From NCBI GenBank assembly GCA_019055375.1, contig JAHQIW010000643.1:1-64000 (forward strand): 64,000 bases of DNA, in the 5' to 3' direction. This DNA comes from Parelaphostrongylus tenuis. Lineage: Eukaryota > Nematoda > Chromadorea > Rhabditida > Metastrongylidae. The position numbers and the translations under genes were made by a program. Position 1 is the stretch's first letter. Every line of letters begins with the position of its first letter. Below, piece after piece: positions 11,540 through 25,487 of this stretch. Below the pieces are notes generated by a model. It searched no databases. It had not been told where the DNA came from and saw nothing but the letters and a program-made list of their open reading frames with translations.

Positions 11540-13885
11540 TCAATGGCTAAGAAACAATCTATCAGGCAAGATCAAAATTCCAAGCGAGGTCTTTAGTGTA
11601 GTAGATTGGAGTGTATTGTTACATGCTCCTTTTTTTTTGCTTACAACTGAACAGCGCTTGAGGAAATGTCTTTTTCTGCTTTCAATAGACATTTATCCCC
11701 ATCTGGAGAAAAACTGGTCATGTCCGATGGAGTTAGTGGCATTACTGCAATATCAGTGTAATTTATTACCGGTTGCTTTCAACTCAGGGTCGGAATTAAT
11801 ATATTTCACACAGTGTTTTTGGGTAATGTAATCTCATAATTATTTTTCGCAATGAACAATAAATATCCGACTAGGTCTTGACAATGTTTAGCTCACGATT
11901 ACGCCCTCAAAGCTCACGAGCAGAAACCGGCATCTCGCCAGTAGTTCTGTGTGCGGCGACAGGACGATTAGCCGAAGATAGTCGCACGATGGACGACAAA
12001 ATTACTTACTGTTTCGAATGTCATGTGCATAGCTCATTATTCATTACTATTTCATAGTTTTGATTGACATGTAGAGCTTAGTATCAACATCTTTGAAAAT
12101 TTTAATACTTTTCTATCCTCATGATGCTTTTGAATGGAATGCATTGATTCTCTATGTAAAGTGAGGAGCAATGTAGTTCTGTGATTAAGTAACAATGCAA
12201 TTGGGCAACCTTTTTTCCCAGATAAAAGAACTGATTCTGAATAGGGGAACTTCATATTGCAGCTGTTTATCGTACAAATAAGCGTGTCATCTATGTGGTT
12301 CATTCTAGTCAATATACAACTCACCTATTAGCCGATTCATCAAATTTCAATCGTCACTGACAATTTTCCGTACCCTTTTTGTAATACACTTTCATTCAGA
12401 AATATCTTGAAAAGCGTATAGCCATCTCTGGCACCACCATCACCACACCACCACAACAACGAAACATCGAAAATTTGTCCTTTTTGATTCTATACCAAAT
12501 GTATACGCAGCCTCATAAAATAATCAACTCAGAGTTGGTACCGTGTAACGAGTAGCGGTTTACAGTGCGCACTTTAAGGACTTTCCCGCTTACTGTACCT
12601 TTGGGAACAATGCAAAATTTTAAATATTATTCTCGCGTCGATCAAGTGCTGAAAACCATTATTGAAAGGCATATTGAAAAGTGAATAGAGAATAAATCAA
12701 AACCGCAAAGGCTGTTGACGAAGACTACCACTTGTTTGTCTCAATTTTTGATATCACTGTTGAACCAATAATCAGATGTGTAGATACACTGAGTGATAAA
12801 GTAGCATGTGTTATGAATCTTATCTCCATTCATTTGTTCAGTTCTAACCACCGCATTTCTTTAACCCCAAAGTTTTCGTAGATAATATTCATCGCGCATA
12901 TCCAAACGGCAGATCTGTAGTGGATCATTCAGTGCCAGCACACTCAACACAAGCGTCTCGAATGAACCACGATAGAAGTAATTTATGGGCTGTTCATGGA
13001 ACTCAGAAGAGAAAGTAAATACCCACGCTTGTTGAAATTTTGTAACTCTCTTTCAAACATGATTTAGTTCAAAAACATCGTTTCAAAAATTTGTAGACAG
13101 AAAGAGCACATCTAAAACCACACAACAAAAACGATGAAAATCAGTGCACTGATCACTGTTCCATTTTTCGTGCAGAAAAGCCTTTTCGAAGCATGTGTTG
13201 AGCAGCTACAAGGGTGTGTGAAGGAAGAAAAGAGAGAGAGTAATGCCCATTTTTGGCAAGCAAATAGCACCACAAATGGCTACACAGCCACCAAGGGTAA
13301 ATCTGAAGCGAGAAATAGGCTACAAAAAGTATTTTCCAAGCCCGTGTAAGACTTTTGAGCCCCAATTGACCCAATCCCTCTTGAGCTACTACCATTTGTG
13401 TTGAATAAAAGAAGCACAGTTTCTTATGTGGGCCTAAAATCAGTAGCCGTTATCGAAATTTCACAGGTTACAGTGCTATTTACTTTGAAGGCGCCCGCCA
13501 GTATGACAGCCATTGTTAAGCAAAGGATTGGTTAGTTTGCCTTGTCGGCAAAAATAGGAATTGCATGACTGCAGGTAAACTGCCTTGGCCTCAGATATGC
13601 ACTAATGACTACATAGAAAAATATTCGCATGCAGGACTTGTTAGACATATTAGATAAATTTCAAAATTTTGATTTGAATAGAAAAGTCGAATACTTTACT
13701 ATCACATGCGACCTATATCTCGATTAGTTCTCTAGCCTGAGTATGGCTCTCACTGATCACAATGTGCGATCAGCAAAACGGATCCGATGAAGATGAATGT
13801 GTCAAAAAGTCACCTATCGTATCCTATGTAGTAATAGTATTCCAAGTCGGTAGTTTGATATGCCTAGGTATTCCTCTGAAAAGAA
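11540..13885. other. no supported gene
   Basis: Several ORFs of 70-112 codons occur, but none has recognisable motifs or convincing flanking splice sites. The ORF at 13134-13349 begins with a mildly hydrophobic segment (MKISALITVPFFVQKSLF) that could be a weak signal peptide. I do not call it a gene. Confidence 0.35.
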
Positions 13886-13887
13886 CG

Positions 13888-14180
13888 CATGTAGCGCGGT
13901 GGTTAAAGGTGCTCTAAGTCGCACACAAGGTCGATGGTTTAATCTCGCACTCATGGTCCGCTGAGCCATTCATCCTTGCGTGATTGGTAAACTGTGCTAG
14001 TCTGATCACAGACTTGCTTAGAAGGATAAACAGCACTGATTGGATAGAGCGGTACGTCACAGCGAGGCATTGCAAAGGCTAGATATGCGCTCAATCACCT
14101 CAAACAAGGTTAAAAATTGAAGTCGAATCCATGGAGCGTATCTCTCATAGATTGGTCAATGCGCTTTATTGCGTATACCT
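13888..14180 (+). repeat. tRNA-derived SINE, family A
   Basis: Begins GTAGCGCGGTGGTTAAAGG (box A), then GGTCGATGGTTTAATCTCGC (box B), and runs through CAGACTTGCTTAGAAGGATA and CGCTCAATCACCTCAAAC to a diverged end. The order matches copies at 21.26, 25.13, 26.28 and 36.55 kb. Confidence 0.75.
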
Positions 14181-14454
14181 TTGAAGCCCTATGCTAAACA
14201 CTTTGCAATCGTTCGATAGACACTCGATTTGCCTGTTATGCGGAGAAATATTCGTAACAAAGCGTTCCCATGAAGTACGATTTGTTCTTTACCTCTTGGA
14301 CGTCGCAGAAGCTCTTTCACCACTAACAATTCAATCGAATATTTGCACGAACGAATTTCTCAATGTATTCGAGACCGCACACAGTACGTGCCTGGTATAA
14401 AATCAAATCGTGTTGTTGACGTAAAATCGGAGTCGGCATGTCACCTGTCACATG

Positions 14455-16465
14455 TCGTCCTGTTAATCGTCGAGTGATTCGAGCGGGCACCAGCAACACT
14501 TCCATTTTTCCCTATCGCGTGCAAGAGTAGACCAGTGGGTCCTCCTCGCTTTGGAGATTCGCTGGGCATCATATCTTTCTTCTAGTCTTTTCGTGAAGAA
14601 ATCCAACCATCGCGTGTGGTCCTCGTGCAGAGGGATTGGTATTGCGAGGAATCCAGTCGGTAACGACTCTTGTCCATCGGCTGCCGTTGAAGCGCATTAC
14701 GTGTTTGGCCCACCTTATTTTCGTATCCTTGAGTGTAGAACGACGTTTCTGATTTTCGATCGTTGACGTAGGTCGGAAGTTCGGATCCTTTGTCTCATTT
14801 GCGAAATACGAGATACTCCTAGCATCGACCTTTCGACTGCGCGTTCGATAACGGCAAGTGATCTTTCATCCTGCTTACGTAGCAACCAGGTTTCTGCTGC
14901 ATACGTTAGGGCAGGGATAATCGCAGAGTCGGAAAGGTGAGCACGGAGTCGCATATTCTTGGTCCTCTTCACTACCTTCTCGATTGTCTTCAACGTTCTC
15001 CAAGCCGTTCGTTTTCTCCTGCTCAACTCTGGAGCTAGGTCGTTCATCATGTTGATTTCACGGCCTAAATAGACGTAATTGGAGCATTCGGAAATGATTG
15101 TTCCGTTGAGCGTGAATGGGGCATTAAAAACCTACCCGTTCACCATGGACATCGTTTTCGTTAGAAGATTTAGTTGAAGGCCAATCTTTCCACAGGCGTT
15201 GTCGAAATCGGTCAACATTCCCGCTTGGCTGATGGATGGTGTTATGAGGACGATATCATCAGCCAAGCGAAGATGGTTTTATTGTCGACCGTCGATTTTC
15301 ACTCCTATATCGTCCCGTTCTAATTTTTCCATGACGTTCTCGAGGGTGGCACTTGATAATTTTGGTGAAATTGTATCGCCTTATCGGAACCCTCTTCTTA
15401 CGTCGATGGTAATATTGGTTTAGAATGGAGATATTTTGATCGTGAGTTCTTTATATAGCTCACGAAGGATTTGACGTACCGAGTAGAAACGCCTCGGTTA
15501 TCCAGAACCTCTATAACCGTTTCTGTTTCCATTGAATCAAGGGCCTTTTCAAAATCGATGAAAGTGAGACAGAGCGGTATTTTGTACTCTCGTGAAACTT
15601 CAGTGAGTCTTGTGATCGTGTGGATGTGGTCTATGATACTAAATCCATTTCAGAACCGTGCTTATTCACATGGCTGCCCTTCGCCCAGTGTTCTGTCAAT
15701 CCTGTTCAGGATGACCTTAGTGAAGAGTTTATAGACAACAGTCAGCAAGTAGATTGGGCGATGAAAGCCTATGTCGTGGTCTCCCTTTTTGAACAGCAAC
15801 ATGGTCTTGCTGGTTTTCCATTTAATGGGAAACTTGCATTCTGACAGGTAGCGAGTGAAGAGCCGAGCCAGGGTGTTGATGAGAAGTGGCTGTAGGTTGT
15901 TCAGGTGTTCAGATCTAATCGTGTCTGGACCGAGTGTTGTTCTGTTCTTCACCGACGATATAGCATATCGAATTTCAAAAGCGAGGACAGGTGGAACGAC
16001 TGATTCATCCTATTTCAATTCATATGAATGACATTGAGGGGATGTGGCTAGAGAAGGGATTCGAGTAGTACTGGTAGATGATTTTCTCCATTGCCCTTCT
16101 GGAAGCTGTACGAGTCCCATTAGGGCGTCGGAGTGCAACCATCTTGGTCTTGTAATTGGCAAAGCTTCGCTGGGCTTTGCGAGTGCTCTTCGCAGCTTCT
16201 GTAACTCCTGCCATGACTGCTGCTAGTCTCTCTTCGAGGTCTTCTTATATCGTTTCTCTGCAGCGTTTCGCAAGTTCGGAGGTGTGAGTTCGGTTGCCTG
16301 TAGCTCGTGCTGTTCCACGTTAACCTATCAGTTCGAGTGTCTGCGGAGACAACCGTCTCTTCGTGGCTTTAAGACTCTCGACTTTCATAGCGCTAAAATG
16401 AAGATATTCTACGAACCGCTCGTATTTTTTGTCGATGTTGTCGACAACGGTATCTTCCCAAGATG
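14455..16465 (-). mobile_element. RTE-clade retrotransposon, most complete copy in the window
   Basis: On the minus strand, from about 16.46 kb downward, this covers the region before the reverse transcriptase, the RT core and the C-terminal domain. Visible segments are KNRTTLGPDTIRSEHLNNLQ, NHLRLADDIVLIT (FADD-type motif), MMNDLAPELSRRKRTAWRTL and RTSDLRQRSKIRNVVLHSRI. The APE endonuclease domain is absent and the frame is broken several times, so it is a 5'-truncated dead copy. It ends at 14.46 kb in the conserved 3' tail next to TGTCACCTGTCA. Confidence 0.9.
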
Positions 16466-17258
16466 AGATGAGAAGTCGGCATGAGATCAGTAATTTCCAA
16501 TAATCAATAATTAGGCAAGAAGCGGAGCACTAGTTTCTTGAGATCTCATTCTATTCCTTCGTCAGCAAAAGAGAAGAAGGCATAAGGGGGTCAAAAAAAT
16601 AGTTTTAAAGGGCTGACGTTAAGGAATTGCGTTTGTCAAAGTCTGTGCATAAGCAGGGTGCAAAGTATGAACACAGTAAACATGGACACTATGGTGTCTA
16701 TACGATTGTGAATTTATTGACAGTATCCAAGACAGAATGATGGCATTATTTAACTGTGAAGGGAGTTGAAACTTTTATGTAATTACGAAGAATAGAAGCG
16801 ATGGCCTTCTTATACATTTTCTTGAGATTCGCGTTCATAAATGATCGGAAATGAGTATTATTCCAAAGTGACGATCACAGCTACTATTTTGATACAGACA
16901 CATTATTAATCAGATTAGAAACTTTGCTAGCAAAACTGCATCATGGAATGATTCAGAATGAATCAATAAAACATTGAAATTCTCGTTCATAAGTCATATC
17001 AATATATTCGCACCACAATTCACAGAAATCAGCGGTTTGTTCTATTCGTTAGTTAATCGATCACTTAGCTGTTACTGCTTATTGTTCGTTCACTATTACC
17101 TGAGAAAATTCATTGACACCACTTCATTTTCACGCCCTTACTTGTTTCAGCGACGGCAATGACTACTGTCTGTTTGAAAACACCATCCCAGAATTTTTCC
17201 GATAATCTTACAAACTGCATGTTGTTCAGTTTTTGTAGATGAGTACATAAATCTATAG

Positions 17259-17384
17259 GAGATAAATATCGCTTCGAAATGAACGCTCTGGAACATGACG
17301 TTAATGTTAGTGCATTCGACAGCGAACAAATTTATCACATTTGCATGAGAAATCTTTCAACTGAAGAAACTGCCATGTTGGAGA
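17259..17384 (+). CDS. exon-like segment, unassigned
   Basis: An acceptor (ATCTATAG) at 17258 and a consensus donor (A|GTAAGG) at 17385 bound an open frame. It begins DKYRFEMNALEHDVNVSAFD and ends RNLSTEETAMLE. Residue composition looks like real protein. I do not recognise it. It lies on the same strand as plc-1, 18 kb upstream, so it could be a distant 5' exon of plc-1 or part of another gene. A further open stretch (DGNDYCLFENTIPEFFR) follows a TTTCAG acceptor at about 17150. Confidence 0.35.
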
Positions 17385-17911
17385 GTAAGGAGAAAAATAT
17401 CATATCATAGGTGATAATAAACTTAAGATTGTTCTGCTCTGCAGTCTTTCAAGTTTACTTTCCTTTTTTTCCGTTTGATTTCGATCCAAAATTTTTAACA
17501 ACACTCTTAATACCATTTCCTGACATTTTCGTAAGAGATTTGGTTTTGCCCGAACAATTTTTGAGACTCTATAATAAATGATCGTTACAGAAAAGCCTTC
17601 TTTGTAACTCTATTGAAGAGAAGAAGAAAAAAATGGCAGGAATTATATGCGATTGATGACCTGGCTGGAACGTGTCCTTGAAATTTTCGATAAGAGATGA
17701 AGTTTATGACAAATGGCGAGCATCACCGTAGATAACAACGAACATAGCCGCGTAGAGCTCTTGTGGCCTGTTTATCACCTAAAAACCACCAAGATCGTGT
17801 GTTTTACTTCGAAATACTGCTTACTGCAGACAAAAACCGCAGTCAATCCGAAGTTTCACGAATATGTTGTGTGTTTTGTTATTTGACGGATGACCAAGCC
17901 AAATGACTCAC

Positions 17912-18083
17912 CTCTTACAATCACGCATGCTTGCAGATTTTCCACTGCACCGTACGCTGGCTTCGAAGAGATTGTGGCTCGTTCGGTGATCGCATCACGT
18001 TGTCGTCCACTCAATTCTGTGGGTGTTTGTGCTCGAGGAGGTATTTCTATTTCTTCCTGCATACCCTCCAGTTCCCTTATTGC
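17912..18083 (-). CDS. internal exon of an unidentified minus-strand gene
   Basis: The minus strand has a CTGCAG acceptor before 18083 and a perfect donor (GAG|GTGAGT) after 17912, bounding 57 codons. The frame begins AIRELEGMQEEIEIPPRAQT and ends SKPAYGAVENLQACVIVR. Charge pattern and codon use look genuine. I cannot name the family. If real, a minus-strand gene overlaps or neighbours the 5' region of the plus-strand gene. Possible following sequence at 17.74-17.80 kb (GDKQATRALRGY) soon reaches a stop. Confidence 0.45.
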
Positions 18084-18659
18084 CTGCAGTGTAGACATTT
18101 AAGGGCATGATTCACATGCTCATCGATTTGCCGCTTCACACCTTGATTTCCTTCTTGAGCTCTGCTTCGTTCATTCGTTTTTTTCAATCGATAAGGTCCT
18201 TAGTGTAGCTGTGTTAGTTCTGTGCAAAAAAATCCGGACATCTGAATTGCGCTAGTCTTTATCCGACGACATTTGAACTTTTATTGAATTTAAATCTCTC
18301 ACGAAATAGGCACTACTTAAGAAAAACAATTTTATCATCAGCTCTCTTTTGTGGCATTTATTACTGTAATTTTTTGCAAAAAAAAAACAGAAAACATATA
18401 TTGTAGCAGGACTTCATAGTCCTGTAATATTTTGCTATATAAAATTTTATACTTTAGATCAAGGGTGAAAACCATTAACTTGCACCGTTGAAATGGCCTT
18501 TAACTGTATCGAATAGTATAACATCTATTGAGCTTTGTGGCATGAAAGGATAATTCCATAGTTCTATCCTGGTCATCAACTTTTCGCTTTTTTCACGTCT
18601 TCTCCTCTTACTTTCTCTGTGTGTCTGAAGGATTAACAATCAGCACTGGTTTCAGTTTT

Positions 18660-18935
18660 TGAAATCGTAATCTGCACCACCCTTCAGAATCGTGTAGCGT
18701 AACACGGGAATTTTGAATTCTTCCCACTTGGATTTATCCATAGCTTTAGTAAGAAATTTTCACACGTCCTCGTGCAAACATAGGTGGTGAATTGTCGGAC
18801 GCATGGATGTACTGCAGAACAGCGTTATCGGCATCGAATGATAAGCTAACATTCGCCAGTAATCTACTTATTTGAGTAATGATAGAATTTACTTGAATAG
18901 CCCATTTAATTGTACAATTGTACTTCGCTCTCATA
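18660..18935 (-). pseudogene. minus-strand coding-like segment with a frame break
   Basis: One minus-strand frame reads IITQISRLLANVSLSFDADN through SPPMFARGRVKIS. After a one-base shift a second frame continues KFLTKAMDKSKWEEFKIPVL and RYTILKGGADYDFKN to a stop near 18657. The abrupt join suggests a pseudogene or a missed short intron. I do not recognise the family. Confidence 0.3.
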
Positions 18936-18949
18936 GGATTTTGACTATA

Positions 18950-21255
18950 CTAACACATGTGTTATCACATTTTTCAAGATTTTTCATAAGCTAGAAAACG
19001 TTATGTCTCCTTTTTTATCCGAAATAATTTCAGCGGCTGTAGTGGATTATAATGGAGTAGCCGTCCATTCCCTCTCCTTCCTTGCCACAATACCTGAAGA
19101 AAAGCGCTTAAAAATTAATGTTGATTTCTCGCCGCTTTGCGCATTTCTATAGTCAATAGAAAATTCTCAGTGAAAAAAAGGGCGTATTAAATCAGCGCAA
19201 AAAGAACATTTTCAGCCAATTCAAAGAGTAAGTTGAAGCCGTGGTCTTTTCGATTTTCGTGAGTGATAAACGTTGCCTGAGAATCAGTGATGTCGCAATT
19301 AGTAAACTATTAAGTTCAGTTTTGAATCACGAACTGTTATTTAGATAATACTAAGCTTCCGCATCGTCAATTTTTGTCTTTGTTGAATGTCTTCGATAAG
19401 GAAATCAGTCGATAGAATTGATCTAAATCATTTGTCATATTCACCCTCAACATTTACTGGTTTCGTTTTCAGTGTTGTTGTGCCTATAAGGGACTCAGTG
19501 TTGAACCATCAGTAGTAAGAGTTAATAGAATTGTAACTAAGTACTGACTGTCAATGAGATGCTATAAGTAAGAACTCTTTCCTTCTATAGCCAAGTCTTT
19601 CGTCGGCAGCTGGAAGAAACTAGCGCAATCCAGGGTTTTGGTTGGAAACTGAACAATTCTATCTTTTTATTGTTTACCTAAAAAAATTCTCGTCATTGAG
19701 GATTCTTTCCACTACATATTTGGAAATAGTTTATTTTCTTGAGTTCTTAGGAGTTCTCCCCTAGACTATCCCAGAACATTCGCTTTATCTGCAAGTATTG
19801 AGTTTTTTTCATGTCATTTTGTTGAATGTTCTTCCGTAATTTTGTATGCAAAACGTTCAACAATGTGATGGTCATATGTGAGGTCGCTATTTATGGACAC
19901 AACACAGCCCATTCGAATGAAATCTTAGTGATTTTTTCTCTTTGATTTACTTAGTTTTTCTAGTTTCTTTGAATCGTTATATGTGGATCGTGATTCCTAA
20001 CAAAAACTCACAGATATCATTGATTACGTCTTCGAAATAGGTGAAAGTTCTTCACGAGAAATTTTGAATTTGGAACAAGGTGGGAGGATGCGAAACTCCT
20101 CAATTATTCGTGAAAATATCATCGGAAAGCCCACCAACATTTAGCGGCAGCATGAGAAACAAGTATCAACTTTCGCCAGATAATCTTTCCTCTAGCAACT
20201 CACTAGAGCTTTTTTCGTAGCCCATTTCCCACATCGTTGTTTTGCTGTGTGCTTATTTGGATTAGGCACAATTCCTTCTTTTCGAGAAGAACAAAATGTC
20301 ATCCCGAATTCCATTTCAAGAACAGAGGCCTCATCTCATCGCCTAACGACAAACACCTATTGCTTTCTGGTAAGGAACATCTTGACGACTGAGTTCGTCA
20401 GGTTACAATCAAATGGACGAAAATCAGGGCGCTAAGCAAGCATGCTCGTCAAAATTCTCACAAACTATGCTAACAAATTTGCCACACACTGCTGCGATGG
20501 CATTCATCCTCCTTATGCTTTCTAAGCTGTTCTACATACTTTGATTCCATGATTCAAGTATTCTGAAATCTCGGCTGCTATTCATAATAGACTGCTCTAG
20601 AGGGCAGAATGGCAGTTTTCCATTCAAACTTTCCTTGTGACCATCAGAATCTTCACATTGTAATATTACTACTACCAAATTTCGTACATATCTCCTTAGT
20701 GGGGTAATATATTCACCTAGTCACATAAGTTATTTTATTCATTATGCATCTATGTTAATCAGATGAACCCTGATTAAAAATGAGTGATTAGAAACTTTTA
20801 CATCAACGACTTTTTTTGTTTACACAACTTATTCGATGGGATTCATTTGACTATCTTACTTATAACTTCAGAATAACGATAAGTAAGCTTTTTAAATTCA
20901 AGAAATTTCTAAGTGAAGTCCTTTGAGTGCAAATCGGTGAGTGCAGTAGCTTATTATGTCTTGTCGGTTTTTCCGATACAATTGCATTTTTTTCGCTCTG
21001 TTTCAAATATTCATGAAAAATGATGCTGTCGGATGTCTCATTGATCTACTTGCCTATATCGCTTTCCCTGCGTTCACTTGACTTCACCAATATTTTTCGA
21101 AATTAAAAAGAAAACTAATTACAAGCTTAAAATCCGATCTCTAAGGAAAAACAACGCAGATTGCTTCCAGGCATCTGCCACACTCCATCATAGTCCTCCG
21201 CTTTTTTCCCAGTTTCCCTTCCATATCTATTTGTACTGTTTATACTGCTTATTTA
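18950..21255. other. no supported gene
   Basis: AT-rich sequence with short ORFs only. I found no repeat shared with the rest of the window and no convincing exon. A minus-strand open piece near 19.05-19.10 kb follows a TTCTTCAG acceptor but is too short to judge. Confidence 0.4.
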
Positions 21256-21258
21256 ATG

Positions 21259-21585
21259 AGTGTGTGTGGCGCAGTGGTTAGAGGTACTCTGCGACCCGCA
21301 CGTGGTCAATCAATCATTGGTCGATGGTTCAACCGCGTACTCGAAGCTCATTAAGTTTCGTTCCTTCGGGGTTAGGAAATTGCTACCAAACTGGTATTAG
21401 ACCTGTCTGGGAGAATAAGCAGCACTGACTCGATACAGCGGCAGACCATGGCGAGTCAACGAGTCCTCTACAATCAAAAGCCAGATATGCATTCAATCAC
21501 CCCAGGCGATACTTGATGAAGATGAACACATTATCCACATCTTGTTAACTGATCAGCGCTGAGAGCTTTATACTGCTCTCTTTTG
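21259..21585 (+). repeat. tRNA-derived SINE, family A
   Basis: Starts GTGTGGCGCAGTGGTTAGAG, has box-B-like GGTCGATGGTTCAACC, then ACCTGTCTGGGAGAATAAGC and GCATTCAATCACCCC, and ends GAGAGCTTTATACTGCTC. It has a small internal duplication around the box-B region (CAATCATTGGTCGATGG). Confidence 0.8.
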
Positions 21586-21599
21586 ATGCTGCTTATAGG

Positions 21600-24500
21600 C
21601 GCCTATGAAAATTTCAGAGTATTCCATATCTAACTTAGAAACACCTTGTTGGTACAACAACATGCTCCAGCGACAAGAAAACAATTGAACTTAATGATCC
21701 TGACGATCTATTATATTTATTGAATGAACTGACAGCCTGCGAGACTTCGTGCTACCCAAAAGAAAACAGATTTCGGCTGAATTTTCGTGGTGAAGAGCAA
21801 GAAATAGATGTTTTTTGAGGCCTTTTCATTGCCTCGTGTGCTTGCTGGACCAGAATGAGCGCAACAATCATATGTAAGGTCAATTGAAAATTATACCCGC
21901 AGTGGGTTAGCTTGTCACAACTTTCTAAAAGTAGCCTTGATCTTGCGAATAGTATTACGCAAAGTACCGTGAATTGTTTTACACTTACGAAAATCTAGCT
22001 CGAAATTGCATGATTCTGAGTGTTGTTACAAAAGTCAATAGTACTAAAGATTAGAACCAGATAAGAGTACATAGGGTTTATTTCAGTGCCCTCGTGTAAT
22101 GGCCTGAAATCGATCTGTGACTGTACGGGAAATTATGCAGAACCAGGCGAGTAGCTCAGCACACAGGGGTTTCGACCAGTTCATGCAACATACCGCTACT
22201 GAAGCCACGTCATGTAAGTAGCCTTTGTACATCCTACATCTGTTGTGTATTTATTTTCGATCTAAATCATAAACTCTTTATAAGAGAGAGCTGAAAGCTA
22301 GAATAAGAGGAATAAACTTTCGACTTTCAATTGAAGAAATTTTGCATGTCTTGCTTTATATGCATGAATCACGCTCTATATCTGAAACACTAAACAGGAG
22401 GCCTACGAGATGTGATCTACCTCACTCTTTGTTCCCACTAATAATGCAATTTGGTGAAAAGGTATTCTAAAACGTTTCATTAGCTTCTGAGAGAGCAACG
22501 ATGATGACAACGCGATATAGCTGGAACGTCTGCTTCGCAATTATTCTCTACGTTTCGTTGTTTTGATTTGTGCAGATTTAGTGGTCATCGTAGTCTTGTC
22601 ACTTAAGTACTGAAAATCCTACCGAAAATCGTTTTCTATTCGCTTACTGATTTTGCATTTCCGTGAACAATCGTGAGAAGCGACACATCCCGATATGGTT
22701 TGCGTGCTTTCTGACTTACTAGACCTATTTTTGTTCCTATAGGCGTTAACACTTCTGAAATATCGCATACATGTTGTTAAAAATGTTCGCCTATGAACTT
22801 ACTGACTCAATAGATTCAATAAAAGAACAGCTGTCAGAAATACTGCCAAGAATTGGGATTACGCTTCGGTGTAAATTTTTTTGAAAACCTGAGTAAGTTT
22901 GACTTCACATAGCTGATGTAACGGCGATCGGTTTCATTACAATTAACGGTAACCAGTGAATAGAATAGGGTAGCATATCATCTCTGTCTGTACACTTTCA
23001 GTTCGAAATTTTAGCGTTGAAAAGAGTGAGGAATAAGAAGTGATGGGGACAGGTGAAGCACCGTTATGCATTCATAGACATATCTAATTCAAGGTTAATA
23101 GTTACTTTCGTAAGTTAAAATTTTTCCCATGATTCTTTACTTTATGATTTTGGTGTAATTAGTGTGCAACCAGAAAATTCGTGGTTTAAGTGTTATAAAT
23201 ATTGAAGCAGACACGCTGCACCTCTGGCCTTACCTTCACTATTTTCGAGGTACTGCACACCTCCATTCTAGATGAGTGATGAATCATGACAACGAAAAGA
23301 ATACAAACAATGTCCGTTTGCTGTAACTCACATTCCTTACTTTTTGAACTTCGTAAGTCTTTCAAAGTACATGCCGATGCCGTTAGATTACTTATGCGAG
23401 CGTTGTATGTTTTTCAGGCTTCTATTATATTTCTTTGACTACACACTAGTCTTTAATAATCTTATAATAATCTTATCGGCTGCCACCTTTAATCCACGCT
23501 TAAATTGCAATCGATAATCAATCAAGCACACCTCTTATCTTGGAGAGTCAAATCAAAATCCATGACTTTTTCATCACCATCAGTTCAATTTCGGACTTAT
23601 TTTTCTTCCAACAACTTATAACCATTATTCTGTTTCTCCGAAGACGCTGCTAATTACTAGGAACGAAGCTCAACTGCTTTTTCTTTGTTCGTGTAAAATT
23701 TGAACACTTTTCTCTACTGAATCTTTGTTGACTGGAAGGACATCTTTCTAGGTATTTTTTATACTCTTGATTTTCTTCGATTTTTCGTACGAGCTATTTC
23801 TCTGCATACTTCATGCGAGTGTTCTGTGCATGGACATTTATGTAGGAATGATCGGAATTTTTCAACACCTCACTGCGATCCTGACTTTAGAATTTCACAA
23901 ATACCGTCGTTATCAATCTGTTTCTTTTCGCTATCACCGATGTGTATGGTCGGAACAGGGAGCATTTCCTTCACTGTAAATTTCGTGTATGAGGCAGCCT
24001 CTGATTCGGTTTTTAAGTAGATTGGATTTACCCATTCATTAATATAAACCCATCTGTACTTATTCGTTAGATTGTAAAATCTTTACAGCGGATGGCCATG
24101 GCCAAAGGTAGGCGCTAGGACAATTTCGGTGATTCATTGCTTATGAATGCAAATCAGCAATGATTGCCTGAACCAGTTTGTGAGTAAGCCGCAAATATGG
24201 TAGATTAATCTCTTTGAGAGTAATCTGCACTTAGAATTCTATGTTCTGGCTTGATGATGTTTACACGAAGTTCTGACAGATTTCCGGTATGGATACGTTT
24301 TAGAGTTTCGTCTTCATCACAGTCACGATTATCCGAGGCGAGTGTGCACAACAGGCACTTTTTTGATGTGGGTTTTCGTCGTCGTGACATAGACTTGAAA
24401 TAAGTTAAGTGGGTAGAGACATTAGTCAAGATAAGGATTTCTGGAAGACTTGTGCAAGCTTATCAGCAAATGAAAATTTTGATTCAATGAAAGTATGGAT

Positions 24501-25120
24501 GGGAGGTTTGCATTCTCATCTTTCCTTCTCGCCCTTTGCGTTAAATCGAGGAAATTGAGGACGGATGCTTGCAATGTTCTGAAAAAATGGGACTTCCCTA
24601 TCAAACGTGTCAGTCACTCGCCTGTTTTTCATCCTTCATTGATGTATTATTTATTGACCACTTGGTATTTTCAAAGACTTAGTGGAAAACACGACGCCTC
24701 CCACTTTGTTGAAAGCTGTTAGTTTGGCCCCACGAAATTTTTTTCGATTAGCCGGATAATGCGATATTTTTGCAATTATTCCATCTGAAGGCAAATTGTT
24801 TAGATAAAAACATCCATATTCCCGTAATCTTTTTTCCTGACCATTAGTTAAACCAGTTCCGTTATCTTGTGTCGGGATGTCGCGTGTCATTACTTCGACA
24901 AACGATCGGATAAATAGTAGATTTATCTGTTGAGTAGCTCCGAGGTGTTGAATATAGTTATGCAATACGATATATAATATTGTATTGCACAACTAGTATT
25001 CAATAAGCACTATATTTATCACCTCAGAACTGTTCAACAAAAAAACCTGCTGATCTATTCCTCCCATGCCGAGCTTAATCGATAGTCGGTCTTGGGACTA
25101 GATATTACTATTGTTCTATG
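21600..25120. other. no supported gene
   Basis: Long AT-rich stretch. The largest ORF is minus-strand 24651-24992 (113 codons, containing TQDNGTGLTNGQEKRLREYG). It has no motif I recognise and no clear splice partners. Adjacent minus-strand ORFs at 24205-24604 do not form one frame with it. A decayed unknown element is possible. Confidence 0.4.
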
Positions 25121-25127
25121 TATGTTC

Positions 25128-25442
25128 ACCTAAAGAGCTCATGTGGAGCAGTGGTTAGAGGTGCTCTGCGTAGCACACAGGATCGAAAGTGCGACCTCGT
25201 GCTCATAACTCGTCGGCATCCATCCCTTCGGAATATGATAAACTGGTGTCAGACGGCTCTCAGACCTGAGCCCAGGAGAATAGGCAACACTGACTCAATA
25301 CAACGGGAGGCCACCTCGAGTCATTGTATAAACCAGATACGCATTCAATCACATCAAACAAAGTTTAAATTGAAGACGAATGCACGACGTATCCCTCAGG
25401 GATTGATCAACGCAGAGAGAGCTTTATCCTTCTATCCTTTTA
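25128..25442 (+). repeat. tRNA-derived SINE, family A
   Basis: Starts with GTGGAGCAGTGGTTAGAGG (box A). Box B is damaged (GATCGAAAGTGCGACCTCG). The rest follows the family: GAGAATAGGCAACACTGACT, GCATTCAATCACATCAAAC, and an end with AGCTTTATCCTTCTATCC. Confidence 0.75.
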
Positions 25443-25487
25443 TATTCATCTACAGTATGACAGCTCAAATTTTCATTACCTTTCAAG

